NCBI RefSeq assembly: GCF_003073045.1
Contig: NC_037591.1
Location: 29,111,319 to 29,175,318, forward strand
DNA: 64,000 nucleotides
Direction of reading: 5' to 3'
Origin: Pomacea canaliculata
Lineage: Eukaryota > Mollusca > Gastropoda > Architaenioglossa > Ampullariidae
Position 1 is the first letter of the stretch; each line of letters opens with the position of its first letter. Shown here one piece after another: positions 1 to 10,554 of this stretch. A program made the position numbers and the translations under genes. The notes under the pieces are model-generated. The model was given only the letters and a program-made list of their open reading frames with translations. It was not told where the DNA came from and did no database searches.

Positions 1-230
1 CTGAGAAAAGTCAAGATAAGATAGTGTAGATCAAGTCTGTGTCTGGATCATGATGACAGCCTGTCTTCAAATATTTGAAACACAGGCAAACAATCAGTAA
101 ATACTTCCAGGCAACATACTCTAAGTTTTTGCTCTAAGTGTCAAAAGGTAAATAGAACAGCACTTATACGTCTTCTTGTAGTGTAATAAATTTAAGACAC
201 AAACTAATATCAACTGGGGCAGAATTTTAC

Positions 231-445
231 AAATAATATGAATTAGCATTTGTCAGGATTTTGCTAGTTTCATACATTGAGTAAAATTCTCCAAGCAAAG
301 CACAGGACTCCTGATACAGGTCTATAAGGTCAAGATCAGGTGTCAAGGTTCTCCGAAGCTCCCAGCGAAGATAAAGGTGAGCCTCTTGCAGAAGATGAAG
401 GTAAGACATAGGGCCAGTTTCTTGAATCCGGGTGGCATAGTTTAT
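231..445 (-). CDS. HPS3: HPS3 coding exon 10 (residues 575-645)
   Basis: Acceptor AATTTCAG, donor TATTT|GTAAAATT, phase 0 in and 2 out. It encodes SYLHLLQEAHLYLRWELRR and YQESCALLGEFYS, the helical segment following the propeller in the vertebrate protein. Bases 1-230 are the start of the next intron. Confidence 0.88.
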
Positions 446-3400
446 CTGAAATTTAAGGCAAGCAAACAAATGTTTCCATTCTGAAATTGTGAAAGCAAAC
501 AGATGACATAACACCTGCTAGAAATTTTGATTTTGTTTAAGTGCATACTAATGTGATTGATCCTGTGTTCATCTTTAGTCATGATTTTTTACATTATGAG
601 TTTGAAATATGTCCCAAATAGATTTGTGTAAACATATATGGGAGTTGACTGTTTCTAGAAGTGTGTATTTTACATTGTTCTGTTCCAAGTCCTTCATAGG
701 GAAACTTGATGTATCATGACCAGAACTGTCCAAAAAAGCAATGGTCTGTTGAAAGAATTTGCATGCCCAAAGTGAGTATAGTTTAGTGACCTGCTTGTGA
801 GAAGTTCAGTGACCAAAGTTTGCATTACAATAAGAGTCACAGGCTCTAGTGTGTTAATGTCTGACCAACCATGTATTGCCCAACACTAAGGTGGCACTGA
901 AGAGGGCAACATACTTCACAACTTACCACATCCTTATAGAAATCTGCTGCTGAGCTGCACTGCAGCAGGTAGAGGTTCCACTGGACATCTTCCTGCCTAA
1001 ATAAAAAAAAATTGTTCCACAAGAAGTCGTTAAACAATGAAAGAGTTTTATGAAGTATGAAAAATTTTTTCATTGAAAGAAACTAAAAAATTGATTTTTT
1101 AATGCATCAAATATTATTTTCAGGAAAATAAATTTTGATGTTAATGTGTGCATATTGTGTTGGTGATAAGGAAGGGTTGTGTGTATAAATAAGCTTAATT
1201 ATGTTTCTACGAAACACTCATTACCAATCACGTACACTTTTGTCAATGTTTGTTATTTTTGTAAATTATTTATTATCTCTGTTTCCTGACATACTTTTAA
1301 AACAAGACCTTATCCACCTTTCAAATCACCTTCTTATCCAGAAACAAGGCAAAGAAAGCTTTACATAAGATTTAAAAAATGGCATATTCTTTGAAACCTA
1401 TCGATGTGTACCTTTCATGTTACTGTCACCACTTCCCTTACATGTTACAAATATAGCAATGTTAACAAAACAAATACCAGTTTCTAAAGTAAACGGCAGA
1501 CTAGCATCATTCATAAAAACCAGACAGGAAACAAAAGCTAACCCCTTCTGTGGATCAATCTTTGTAAGCAGAGCAATGCTGTCACTGCCATGTGAGATGT
1601 CCACTGCACCAAAAAATGGCTCTAACCCACACAAACAAATGTCCAGACTTGATGGGGGGCGTACCTGAAATTTAGACAGCAGTTTTTCCAGAAGTAGAAT
1701 AGATTCTGGGGAATCTAAATAATGCAAAAGCATACACATAATGAATGCATGGTCTTTTGCAATGTCTGAAAGTAATAGAAAAGTTGCATGTAAAAATTAC
1801 TAAACACTTTCCATTATGCACGTCTTCAAAATTAATAATTTTTTAAAGTTTTGCTCCCTATCAACTGATTTTGTCTAGACACCACCAGCAAAGTCTACAT
1901 TTATTTACATCTTTCATGCAGATTTAATATAAAACAGTAAGTTTTGATGCTTTTTTTTTAAATATTGGGTTTGTGCATGTGAAGCAGCTAAGTTTACATT
2001 GTAGCAAGCCAGTCCATTATTTTAAACAGGTACTAAAATAAGAGAAAAACTATGTATGCTTGAGATGAAATCTATAATCACAATTCTCACAGTTTTGTAA
2101 TCGGATAAGTGCTTTACTGCTGCACCAGAATACCACTTAAGGCTGAGGGGCAGTCTGACCAGACTGAGATTGAGTTTTAAAAGAAAAAAAAATTGTTTTC
2201 CGGTTTTCTCAAACCTGATCTTGTCTACCACCTTCTACAGCTTCTATTGCACTCAAAGACACTGCACCCCAGCGTGCTGTGTATGTCTCCAGGCCTGTCT
2301 GAGTGATGACTTCCAGAAAGTGTGGGCCTGCCACGACCTGTAAGACCAGATCATTGATAACCAGCTTTGCAATGAAGCATGCCCTTCTCTTTGAACATGC
2401 TGCCAGCTGTATTTCTCTCATGCAAATAGTTATTATAAATGCTAACACACTGACTCTGTCACATTAAATTGGAAGGACAAAGTCCACTGCTGGTATTCTG
2501 CATGAGTTACAGAAGGCAAATTAGGGACCACTAAGTTAATCTTTATCCATTTCATCATGCATTTCAGAAATGTGTAGATTAAAGTGAAGACTGAAGTTGT
2601 AAAGTCAAGTTTCAGTTATGCACCAAAGTAAAAAAATTAGAATGCGTTAATATAGCTTTTACCTTACATGCAACATCTGTGTAACGATAGCTTGATACAA
2701 GTGCTGTGTCAGGATTTAATCTGTAAAGATAGCCTCCCCTTTGGAGACTGACGTAACAGCAAATTGAACCACGATGAGCAAGAGATGTTGGCTTGAGAGG
2801 GTTTGTTCCTGACCAAGCAGCTGAGGATGTAGTCCCAAAGGTTTTCTCTGAAACATTACCCACAAAATCCAGACAAGTGTATTACTCCTGTTGTTATATA
2901 TCCCTGTGTATAAGCATACATGTCCACCTCTCTTTTCCATCTTTCTATCTCTCTCTCTCTCACACACACAAAGAGTAACATCAAGAAAACAACATCCCCC
3001 CTCCTTAAAACACGCTCACACACACACACTTATTCTCACGTCCTTCTCTCATTTCCATCCTGAAATTTCAAATGATTACCTGGCACCAGTGAAGGCAACA
3101 GCATAACTGAAATCCATTCATCTTGTTCTTTGAGATCACCAACGTAAAGGACTGTTTTGGCACTTACTCCAGAAGAAGACTTTCCAGGACCACCTATAAA
3201 GAGAAAATTTACAAAAGGGTTTTTTATTTGAGAAATGAATTTCTGCTTAAATTTTGTGATAGTGAGTGAAATGGGTTTTTTTTCTGCTGATGTTTTACCT
3301 CAAACTAGATAGTTTCCTATTTTTTTGTTGTTTGGTTAGTTTATTTACTAGGAAAGTGCTTCAACCCTGATGCGATATTGCACTATGGGGGGAGAGGGAG

Positions 3401-6400
3401 GGAGGAGGAAACCGGAGAACCGGGAGAAAACCCCCAACACCAAGCCCTGTGCACAGGTGTATGTATGCATAGAGTGTTCCAAGAAGAGATCTGAACCCTG
3501 AGCCACTCACTGCAGTGATGACAAGCAAGTGTTAAAACCACTACACTACTGGGTGCCGTTTCCTAAATCCTATCACATTTCATCCAATTATAAAATTTTA
3601 AGACAATTTTTAGGTTAAGTAGAAATAAAAATCATGTTGCATTTTTGCTTATTTACTCTTCTCTTACAGTTCACACCCAGGAATGCAAACATCTTCATAC
3701 TTCTATAGCTCAATTGTTTCCATACACCTGTGCTGAAGGAGTTAATATTTTGCTTTTATATAAAAACTTTCTTACCTCCTCTTGTATTGCTGCTACCTTA
3801 CAATTAAGACCGAATCCATAATAAGAATACTTCAAAAAATATCACTAAAGATTTACTGTCTTAACAATCTTAAGTATTCTTCACCATTTACCCTCCCCTC
3901 ACCCTGCAAACCCCAACCCCCACAGAAAGATCAGGTTGAAGACCTAACTGGAAGGAAGAGGCAGCTACTGTATATTACAAATGCAGCCAGATAAACGACC
4001 TCTAGTTGAAAATTACACCCAAAAGTGTCTTAGTAATACTTGAATGAAAAAATTTTTCCTAGAATTCCTTCTAAGGCAGAAGGAAAACTGCTAAAATCAG
4101 CTCCTACCTCTGTAATCTTGAAGAAGAGGAGCAGTCACATCCTGTATTGGATAAGGTGTGCCAGCATGGATACTTGGCAAGTAAATCTGCTTTGAAAGAC
4201 TACCTGAACTTTCACATGTGTCTCTAACCAGGTCCTCATCTCCATCAAATGACCATTCTTGGTAGAATTCATCATCAACAAATGGGCTGGATGAGATTGA
4301 GGAGAAAAACAGAATATTAATTATCAAGAATGATGAAACAAATAAGAAATATGTTCCCAACATAAAAATAGATGTTTACTTATTGCTTCTCAATAAAAGG
4401 TTAAAAAAGTGCTTTTTTGACAGCTGCTCTTTGGTCATTGTATTAACATAAGCAAGTAAGTCACAAAAACATACTTGCTGCCACTGAACATACAGAAGTA
4501 ACAATGAACCTAAGGTATCAAACAGAACTTGGTTCATAAACAGCAACAGGTATTTTCTACGCCTTAAATCATCATTCAAAACCAAAACCTAAAAGCACTC
4601 AGCATGTGACGCTTCTTTACAGCTTACTTAATTTCTAGCCTCTTTGTCGTATCATAGCAACACATCATCTATGTTTCTTTAAACATTTCTCCACTTCTGT
4701 TTCTTAATGATGCAGCTTCAAACAGCTTTATATTATTTTTGTAATATAAATCACCAACCTGAAACAGCTGGTATCCCCATGCATGTGGAGATTACTGCTG
4801 ACAGCAGACAAAGGCCTTCTAATGCTTACAGAAGATAAAAATGTCTGATTACTAAAGTCAGGACTTGAAGATAAAGATTCTGTCTCATCCATATGGAATT
4901 GGGCTTGATTTTTCTCTTGTCTAGACTTTGAGTGTTTTGATGTCATCTGATCCACATAAAAAAAATGTATGTCTATATAAACAAACAACAAAGTCTTTTA
5001 ATGTTATGTTGTATTGATACAAGACTGTTCGTCATCTATAAACCTGTCTCCTCCATAAGATGGTCTAAAAGAGAATGATCATATACTTTGCACATATTTT
5101 TACTTGCAACACATTCTCTTAAGGCTTCACAGACCTATCCCATCCAAGTATTAATTAGAACATAGTGACTGTTAAACAGCATCAGCTTAGCAACGGAACA
5201 TTTTTTTTTCATTTGTTGTGATTTGCTTCCAGCAGTGTTCAAGAAACTATACCAAAAAAAAATAAATCAACAAAGTCTGATAAAAGTTGTAAACAGTGAA
5301 AGCAACAGATACCTCTGGATAGGCACTGCCCAGATTTGTATCACGTGCAGCAAGAGACTTTTTTTTCTTCTGTGAATTCTGAGTGTCCATGTCTGCATAT
5401 TTGATAATAATCACCTGCACTTCTTTGGCAGAACAGCAGGCCAGGTATTCTCCTGAGAGTGATAGAGATCTTACTTCAAAGTTCCAGCATAGTTCTAGAA
5501 AAGACTCCACATCTTGGTAAGTCTTTTCTGAGTTTCCCACTGTTTTCTCTATGATATGAAACAAATTTACCACCCTTCCATGCCCTATGGCAAAGTTTCC
5601 TGTCAGCTGACACACATCTAGTGTTGTGATGCTTCCTTCTACTGGCAGCTCTATAACTTCAAACTGCTGGGCATAGCTGCCAGAAACATGCAATGAATGA
5701 GACTTCCCAGCAATGCGAACTTTGGTTCGTTGTTTTGATGCTTTAGGCAGGTCAAGATCCCAATTCAGGTACAAGCGGACATACTTTGATATGCTTTTCC
5801 AAGAACGTTTCTGCTCCAGTGTGATAACATAGTTTTCTGTAATTAACATTAGATTATAAGATCTGTAACTGAGGCACAAATAAATCCCAATAATTTAGTT
5901 AATGTCATAATATACATTCTGTAATCAATGTAAAGAACCAGATTCAAATCATAATGTGAAACTTATGGATTGTTTCATAAGACCCATGGAAAAAGATATT
6001 CTAGTGAGTTATCAAAGTATACTTTGGAGCTGAGAATTCTAGAATGAGTTCACTGGGAACAGGCTTGGCAGGGACCCCCCCCCTTCCCCCAAAAAAAACC
6101 CAAACCAAAACAAAACAAAAACAAATTGATATGTTGTTGAATAGATAAGTAGGAGAAAAACAGCACAAGCAAGAAAGTGGGAGAGTGCAGAACCATGATT
6201 GATAAAGAGCAACAATTAAGTGAACAGAAAATTATTTTGACATAATTAAGTTAATCCAAAACTATTCAAAGCACAAACTAGACGTACTGTGCTTGTTGTA
6301 TGCAAACTTTTCAACCAGGCATATAGTACTGAAAGTTCGCCATTCTGTGAAGTTGTCACTGTCATCCTTTTTGAAAACTTTTATCGAGCACTGGCGAGTC

Positions 6401-6504
6401 GCAACGAAGACTAGGTCATCGCAGGCAAAGACGGCAAGAGGTTCGTCTGCAGTAGGCAGAATTCGAGCAGCTTTAAAGTTGTAGCACTTGAAAACCCGGA
6501 CCAT
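231..6504 (-). CDS. HPS3: HPS3, BLOC-2 complex subunit (5' ten exons; 3' part outside window)
   Basis: HPS3 works with HPS5 and HPS6 in BLOC-2, a cytosolic complex that directs cargo from endosomes to lysosome-related organelles such as pigment granules. I joined exons 6504-6288, 5836-5313, 4946-4759, 4286-4108, 3193-3080, 2847-2663, 2337-2215, 1664-1543, 996-927 and 445-231; every junction keeps frame with GT/AG, giving about 645 residues. Matches to remembered vertebrate HPS3 include an ungapped junction of exons 1-2 (AYNKHK/NYVITLEQK against AYSEAGDYLVAIEEK), GGYLYRLNP against [16 protein letters not shown] against WNLYIVN, and HLLQEAHL...ESCALLGEFYS against HLLSEAHL...ESCGHLGDCYS. The human protein has 1,004 residues, so roughly 350-400 C-terminal residues lie beyond base 1. 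The clathrin-box segment of human HPS3 (LLDFE) is FLELCW here, so that motif is not kept. Identification is strong; exact exon ends are inferred. Confidence 0.93.
927..996 (-). CDS. HPS3: HPS3 coding exon 9
   Basis: 70-nt exon with acceptor TATTTAG and donor GTG|GTAAGT, phase 2 in and 0 out. It encodes QEDVQWNLYLLQCSSAADFY then KDV, matching vertebrate [20 protein letters not shown]. Confidence 0.9.
1543..1664 (-). CDS. HPS3: HPS3 coding exon 8
   Basis: Acceptor AATTTCAG, donor AAGGG|GTTAGC, phase 0 in and 2 out. RPPSSLDICLCGLEPFFGAV and SIALLTKIDPQK match vertebrate [20 protein letters not shown] and HIILLTKAEPE. Confidence 0.9.
2215..2337 (-). CDS. HPS3: HPS3 coding exon 7 (residues 470-510)
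   Basis: Acceptor CTTACAG, donor CAG|GTTTGA, phase 0 both sides, 41 codons. PHFLEVITQTGLETYTARW matches vertebrate PQFLHVITSNNLQCFTVRC almost position for position. Confidence 0.9.
2663..2847 (-). CDS. HPS3: HPS3 coding exon 6
   Basis: Acceptor TGTTTCAG, donor TGTAAG|GTAAAA, phase 1 in and 0 out. It carries SICCYVSLQRGGYLYRLNP and VSSYRYTDVACK, matching vertebrate [20 protein letters not shown]. Confidence 0.88.
2942..2972. repeat. (TC)n/(CA)n microsatellite
   Basis: Simple TC then CA repeat in an HPS3 intron. A second CA run lies near 3015-3028. Confidence 0.85.
3080..3193 (-). CDS. HPS3: HPS3 coding exon 5
   Basis: Short exon with acceptor TTTATAG and donor CCAG|GTAATC, phase 1 in and 1 out. 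It encodes GGPGKSSSGVSAKTVLYVGD then EWISVMLLPSLVP, lined up with the vertebrate [20 protein letters not shown] segment. Confidence 0.83.
3353..3562 (-). repeat. tRNA-derived SINE in an HPS3 intron
   Basis: Read on the minus strand from about 3559. A tRNA-like head has an A box (TAGTGTAGTGGTT, 3548-3536) and a B box (GGGTTCAGATCTC, 3498-3486). A body with CCGGTTCTCCGGTTTCCTCC (about 3407-3425) follows, the CCGGTTTCCTCC block seen in many invertebrate SINEs, and then a T/A-rich tail. The 3' limit is approximate. Confidence 0.72.
4108..4286 (-). CDS. HPS3: HPS3 coding exon 4
   Basis: Acceptor CATCCAG, donor AGAG|GTAGGA, phase 2 in and 1 out. Acidic linker PFVDDEFYQEWSFDGDEDLV, then SIHAGTPYPIQDVTAPLLQDYR. 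Confidence 0.85.
4759..4946 (-). CDS. HPS3: HPS3 coding exon 3 (residues 248-309)
   Basis: Acceptor GGATCAG, donor TTCAG|GTTGGT, phase 0 in and 2 out. Polar, serine-rich, poorly conserved linker (MTSKHSKSRQEKNQ to DTSCF), matching the variable region of vertebrate HPS3. Confidence 0.82.
5313..5836 (-). CDS. HPS3: HPS3 coding exon 2 (residues 73-247)
   Basis: Largest exon. Acceptor ATTACAG, donor GAG|GTATCT, phase 1 in and phase 0 out. It encodes the propeller segment VRLYLNWDLDLPKAS to SAYPE, including a lysine run near the end. Two further AG acceptors at 5863 and 5869 are possible but fit the family less well. Confidence 0.87.
6288..6504 (-). CDS. HPS3: HPS3 coding exon 1 (residues 1-72)
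   Basis: Starts at the ATG (MVRVFKCYNF) and carries the first beta-propeller-like strands (FVATRQCSIKVF). The donor GTACGT follows at 6287, phase 1. An alternative donor GTCTAG at 6283 also keeps a frame, but it breaks the gapless match to the vertebrate protein. Confidence 0.88.
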
Positions 6505-6660
6505 CTTCTTTTACTAACTCGAGTGCATTATGTAATTTTTCAGATGAAGAAGTACACGAAGCTAAAAATAACAATTAGACCGTGTGGATTATATTTCACA
6601 CTTGGGTGAGAGACACCATTTTGAACAAGTAAAAATCATGTGACCACTGTGGGGCGGAGG
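6505..6660 (-). promoter_or_regulatory. HPS3: HPS3 proximal promoter with M-box and GC box
   Basis: Upstream of the HPS3 ATG on the minus strand there is no clear TATA. A TCATGTGACC motif lies at 6636-6645 (plus-strand reading), with TCATGTGA being the M-box bound by MITF/TFE factors. A GC box (GGGGCGGAGG) lies at 6651-6660. HPS3 serves lysosome-related organelles, so MITF/TFE control is plausible, but this is inferred from the motif alone. Confidence 0.55.
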
Positions 6661-6946
6661 GACTACAAAGTGAGAATATTCCATTTGGGAATCATCCATA
6701 TCCGTCGTCATGTAGTATCATCAGCGACTTTTGAGGATATCAAACGTAGGCTTTATAGCTATAGGCGCAAGCATGCAAAGAATAACAATTTATGTCCGTA
6801 TATGCAGATGTTAATTTAAAAAAAAATAATAACACAAATTTAAATGGAGTAAGGGTGGACAGCCGTTGATGCTAACGTTCAACTATTAACGTTCTAAACC
6901 AAAATTGGGCGGAGTTTCAAATTAGTTACATATATATACATGTATA
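6661..6946. other. spacer, nothing recognised
   Basis: Between the HPS3 promoter and the hAT MITE I see no ORF of note, RNA gene or clear repeat. It is AT-rich with short TA runs near 6928-6946. Confidence 0.6.
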
Positions 6947-7216
6947 CAGGGCCGTGCTTAGGGGCAGGCGGACGAGGCATCTGCCTAGGGCCCCGCGCTT
7001 CAAGGGGCCCCGCGCTTTTGATTGATATGGTAACTAGGCATATGGAAGTGTAGTCAGCCGTATCACATTCTCGCTGGACGCGCTTGGAGACAGAAGGCTG
7101 CTGGACACCGAGGATTTATCGCGCATGAACGTTCGTGCATTGAGCTATTGCTGGATTTATGAGGGCCCAGCACATGCCCTTTGCCTCGGGCCCCGCGGGG
7201 GCTAAGAACGGGCCTG
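6947..7216. mobile_element. hAT-type MITE, 270 bp, with 8-bp TSD
   Basis: Ends are CAGGGCCGTGCTTAG (6947) and, on the opposite strand, CAGGCCCGTTCTTAG (7216), giving imperfect terminal inverted repeats with CAG ends. The element is flanked by the direct repeat CATGTATA at 6939-6946 and 7217-7224. An 8-bp duplication with CAG TIRs is the hAT signature. The interior is GC-rich (CCCCGCG blocks) with no ORF, so it is non-autonomous. Confidence 0.88.
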
Positions 7217-7254
7217 CATGTATATGCATATACTTTACAAGACCTATATGCAGA

Positions 7255-7426
7255 AGGGCTTCTGCTTACGCAAAAAATTGCGTACTGTACGCATTAAAAG
7301 TTTGAACTACCCCTTCAATTTTCGTCAATGGGGTCCCATTCAAATTCGGGCGAAGAACAGGGACCCCTTAAAAATCTGAAGAAGGGGTCCCTGGGACCCC
7401 AAAGAATTTAGCCTTAGCAGAAGCCC
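7255..7426. mobile_element. short TIR element (MITE-like) with GGGGTCCC palindromes
   Basis: AGGGCTTCTGCTTA at 7255 is mirrored by TTAGCAGAAGCCCT ending at 7426. Internal palindromic blocks GGGGTCCC...GGGACCCC (about 7330-7400) could fold. No convincing target-site duplication was found, so the superfamily is undetermined. Confidence 0.6.
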
Positions 7427-8190
7427 TGAATGCACAATTTTAACCAATGCAAAAAAAAAAAAAGGAAAAAAAGACAAACAAAGAAATCATTATCACATTA
7501 TTGAAGGCAATTCAATAACGGCAAACAAGTGCACCTGAACGCTGCACTTTTCTCTGTCGTTTACTTACACTATATACATATAGTATATATAGCTATATAG
7601 CTACTTTCCGTGACACTTATCGATACTCCCTGTACCAGTTTCTCATTTCTAACCCGCATTAACTCTTCAGTCCGAGATCCGGACCCATATGCCACCCGAG
7701 TTTTGCATTCGTGGTGACAGGCCCCGTAAAGCAATGTTATTAAGAACAATTAATTTTTAGACATCGCTGTATTAAAATTTATCGACGATGACCTTTTGCA
7801 GGCTGGGATAATGACGATCGATGATGACGAGGAAAAGGAGGATGACACATATTCGATTGACGTTTAATCTAATACGTGTTTCGGTACGTAGTGTCACTTA
7901 ATTGTTTGAAGAACCACTCCTCTAGCTCCCTGTTACTCAGAACACGTACAGGTGCGAGACTTAAAAATTGTGCTTGTAATTTATAACAAGTGCGATACCC
8001 GCGACGGTTATTGCGGAAACTTTTTGAACTTTTACATTTTTCCCAAATGGAGACTGGAGTGGCTGTTGGTGTGAAGCCTCGAGATGTCACAAGGCTCATT
8101 ATTCTGTTAGGTGCATGTCGTCCTCCTGCCTTTGACAAGTGCTCACAGGCCATTGCTTCCACACCTTCATCACTCATTCTTACATCCTGT
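7427..8190. other. spacer, nothing firmly recognised
   Basis: Holds an A-rich run (7448-7465), AT-rich repeats (7570-7600) and a 132-codon minus-strand ORF (8267-7869) that lacks an ATG and overlaps the plus-strand promoter. I regard that ORF as chance. Confidence 0.5.
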
Positions 8191-8197
8191 TGTGCTG

Positions 8198-8300
8198 AGG
8201 GTATATAAGACATCCATCTTGTATACTTCACTTCATTGGCTAGCAAGGCTCTGTCTAGATATTTCACAAATTGGAGATATCAGAACAAACAGCCTTACAT
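8198..8300 (+). promoter_or_regulatory. TATA box and probable non-coding exon 1 of the acidic secreted-protein gene
   Basis: TATATAA at 8202-8208 in the context GGGTATATAAGAC. About 25-30 bp downstream a transcript could begin near 8232, and a strong donor (ACAT|GTAAGT) lies at 8301. This would be a 5' UTR exon spliced to one of the AG sites at 8397 or 8489 ahead of the ATG at 8514. Inferred from motifs only. Confidence 0.5.
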
Positions 8301-8513
8301 GTAAGTAAATTCTGATGAATAAGTAACAAAATCAAGTGAAGAAGTTGCATGGACATGCACATCAATCTTAAAATAAAAAGGTTGAGTTAGCTCGCAGAAA
8401 AACTATAGATTTCTAGACTGCCTTCAATTTTGTTGGCCGTTGTGACTGTTCCTAAGAAATCAACTCTAATTATCGTTAGATAACTCAGGACGTAGAACCG
8501 GACAGCCAGAAGC

Positions 8514-9907
8514 ATGTGTAAAAGGATGGGGCCATTTTGGAAAACGAATATGATACATGTTATGTTTCCTATCGCCTTTGTTCTGATCATTGTTCCCGAA
8601 AAAAGCGCCTTTGTCCTGTTTCCAAGCCTACAAGAACCTCCAACTTTCTCGCTTGTGCCCGAGCTGCTGGGACCAGGTACAAGGCAGGTGGTAGAACCGA
8701 CTCTACGCCACGACACAGTATTTAATCTTCTTATGTTCCTGGCACAACATGGTGCACTGAACGTTAACATTTCATCCACACAAACACTTGGCAAAGATCT
8801 GGTAATCAGAGCGGACAGGTCACGGGCAAATGTTGTCTCCTTGAAGAACAACGATGTTGTCATGACGACCGAAGCGACCAGTCTAAAGCTGCAAAAGACG
8901 GTAACTTTGGACAGGAACGCCACGGAAACAGCAAAAATAGAGGAGGTGGAAGAGGAAACAGAGCCAGCAAGTGAGCCACTACTACCCTTTACTACAACCA
9001 GTACTGTTACCACGACGAATGTAGGAAGCAGTTTGGGTCCAAGACCAAGAAACGGGACTGCCAATTTAACGGAATTTCAAGGTGAAAGGTCGACGGTAGG
9101 CACGACTCTAACAACGAGCGTGTCTTTCTCTACCGAGGATCCAGAGGAGAAAGAAGAGGATGAAGGGGAGGAAGAAGAAGAAGAGGCGGAGGAAGAAGGC
9201 GACCTTAACCCGAGTGAGTCAGCCACACCGATGAACGAGACAGAGGAAGAAGCAGACGGAACGAATCTCGAGCAGAACTTCGAACATACCACCGAGAAGC
9301 CGGAAGTCGGGGAAGTCAGATCACTTACAGTTGGAGAAGCAGAAGAGTCAGATGAGGACAAGGAGAAGCCAGGGGAGACTCCATTCGTTTCTTTATCTTT
9401 CGGTGAGTGGAGCTTAAAATCTTTCATCTTCGATTACCTTTTCTAAAATGTATTGCTCAAGTTTGAGAAGAGTGATCATTTGTGTCGTTAGCCCGAGCAG
9501 TAGTTACAGCAGTGCAATGCAGATGACTTTTCGCTGTTGTCATTGTCCTTTGGATTTCTTCGCTTTGTCGTAATCCTCATACCTGCCGCTGCACTCATCA
9601 TAACTCCTCTGCTTATTTTCCTGTCACCCTTTGTGTCCTCTCTCACTGAAAGTTGTCACGTGACAATGGCGCTACAGTGTAGTGCATGAAATGTTAAGAA
9701 ACACGTATATAAATTGCTACATTTTGAGACAGGGCAGCTTGATGGGTAAATGTAGACTGATCCTGTGTTTGTATTGCAGGGAGACTTGAGTGCATTTTGA
9801 TGGAGGGTCGCTGCGTACGCTCGTGCTCGGACACCGATGACATCATTCCGGGTGTTGCTTGTGGATCCGACACGGAAGGTCACGACCTCGTATGCTGCGA
9901 CGACTGA
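8514..9907 (+). CDS. secreted acidic Thr/Glu-rich protein ending in a six-cysteine defensin-like module
   Basis: Two coding exons, 8514-9402 (donor TTTCG|GTGAGT, phase 1) and 9780-9907 (acceptor TATTGCAG, stop TGA), give 338 residues. Residues about 1-33 look like a signal peptide (MFPIAFVLIIVPEKSA core); an inner Met at residue 5 could also start. Residues about 100-290 are Thr- and Glu-rich with possible N-glycosylation sites (NIS, NAT, NGT, NLT, NET) and a long Glu run near 205-230. The last exon carries cysteines at 301, 308, 312, 324, 335 and 336: C-x6-C-x3-C-x11-C-x10-CC, close to the beta-defensin order but with longer last loops and strong negative charge, unlike cationic antimicrobial defensins. 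It could be an extracellular matrix, mucus or immune precursor; no family member is recognised. A TATA promoter lies upstream, and the last exon is duplicated at 24649-24776. Confidence 0.72.
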
Positions 9908-10170
9908 TGGCTACTCTCTGGGGAGGTTTCTTTATTTCACATAAAAAAAAAGACACTATGATATGAGGCTAGACGCTGGGGTGCGGTAGCATATTCAGCT
10001 GGCCCCGTAAGCAGGGAGCACCGATAGCGCCGCTAAAGGTACGATATCCCTTTCGTCACGATAGCGCGGGAAAATTCGCATGCAGGGACCGCCGATAGCC
10101 GGCTATCGTAGCTCTACGGCTAATGGAGCCTCACCCCTCCGTTAGCTCGCTATCGTACCGAAAGCACAAG

Positions 10171-10383
10171 ATGGCGGACTGGAGGTTCGGGGACCGTATT
10201 CGACGCTGTTTGCGCCGCGAACGTGTTTTTCGGGACAGGAATCCTCCCGTGGACCGGTACAACGACCAAGAACTTTACCAGAAATGTAAATTTAGAAGAC
10301 ACGATGGTTTAGAACTGACAAATGACATTGCAGCAGCAATCGAATCCTCGAATCGACGTGCGTCGCTTTCTCCACTGTTACAG
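10171..10383 (+). pseudogene. Harbinger transposase, N-terminal exon only
   Basis: 71 codons from ATG (MADWRFGDRIRRCLRRERVF) to a donor TTACAG|GTACTG, phase 0. The motif VFRDRNPPVDRYNDQELYQK then SLSPLLQ is the N-terminal signature of Harbinger/HARBI1-type nucleases (R-x-NPL-x-Y-x-DEE then LSP..Q). No DDE catalytic exon follows before the element ends, so the gene is truncated. Confidence 0.8.
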
Positions 10384-10554
10384 GTACTGAATAAATCAGT
10401 TATTAATCTGCTGATAAAACTTGTTCAGCTTGTTGTCTATTTGATTTTAGCCATGATTAGTTGCTTTTTAAATGATATTTTAAATTTGAAAAATGCAAAA
10501 TTAACATCCTAGCTTAGGTATTGTGCAGACTAACATGACTGTAATGTGACAGTC

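Noticed and set aside
7869..8267. 132-codon minus-strand ORF
   Set aside because: Starts at GTG with a stop just upstream, overlaps the TATA box and non-coding exon of the plus-strand gene, has no recognisable domain.
8387..9427. Minus-strand ORFs (225 and 116 codons) across the acidic gene
   Set aside because: Antisense shadows of the biased Glu/Thr-rich coding exon; no ATG for the longer one.
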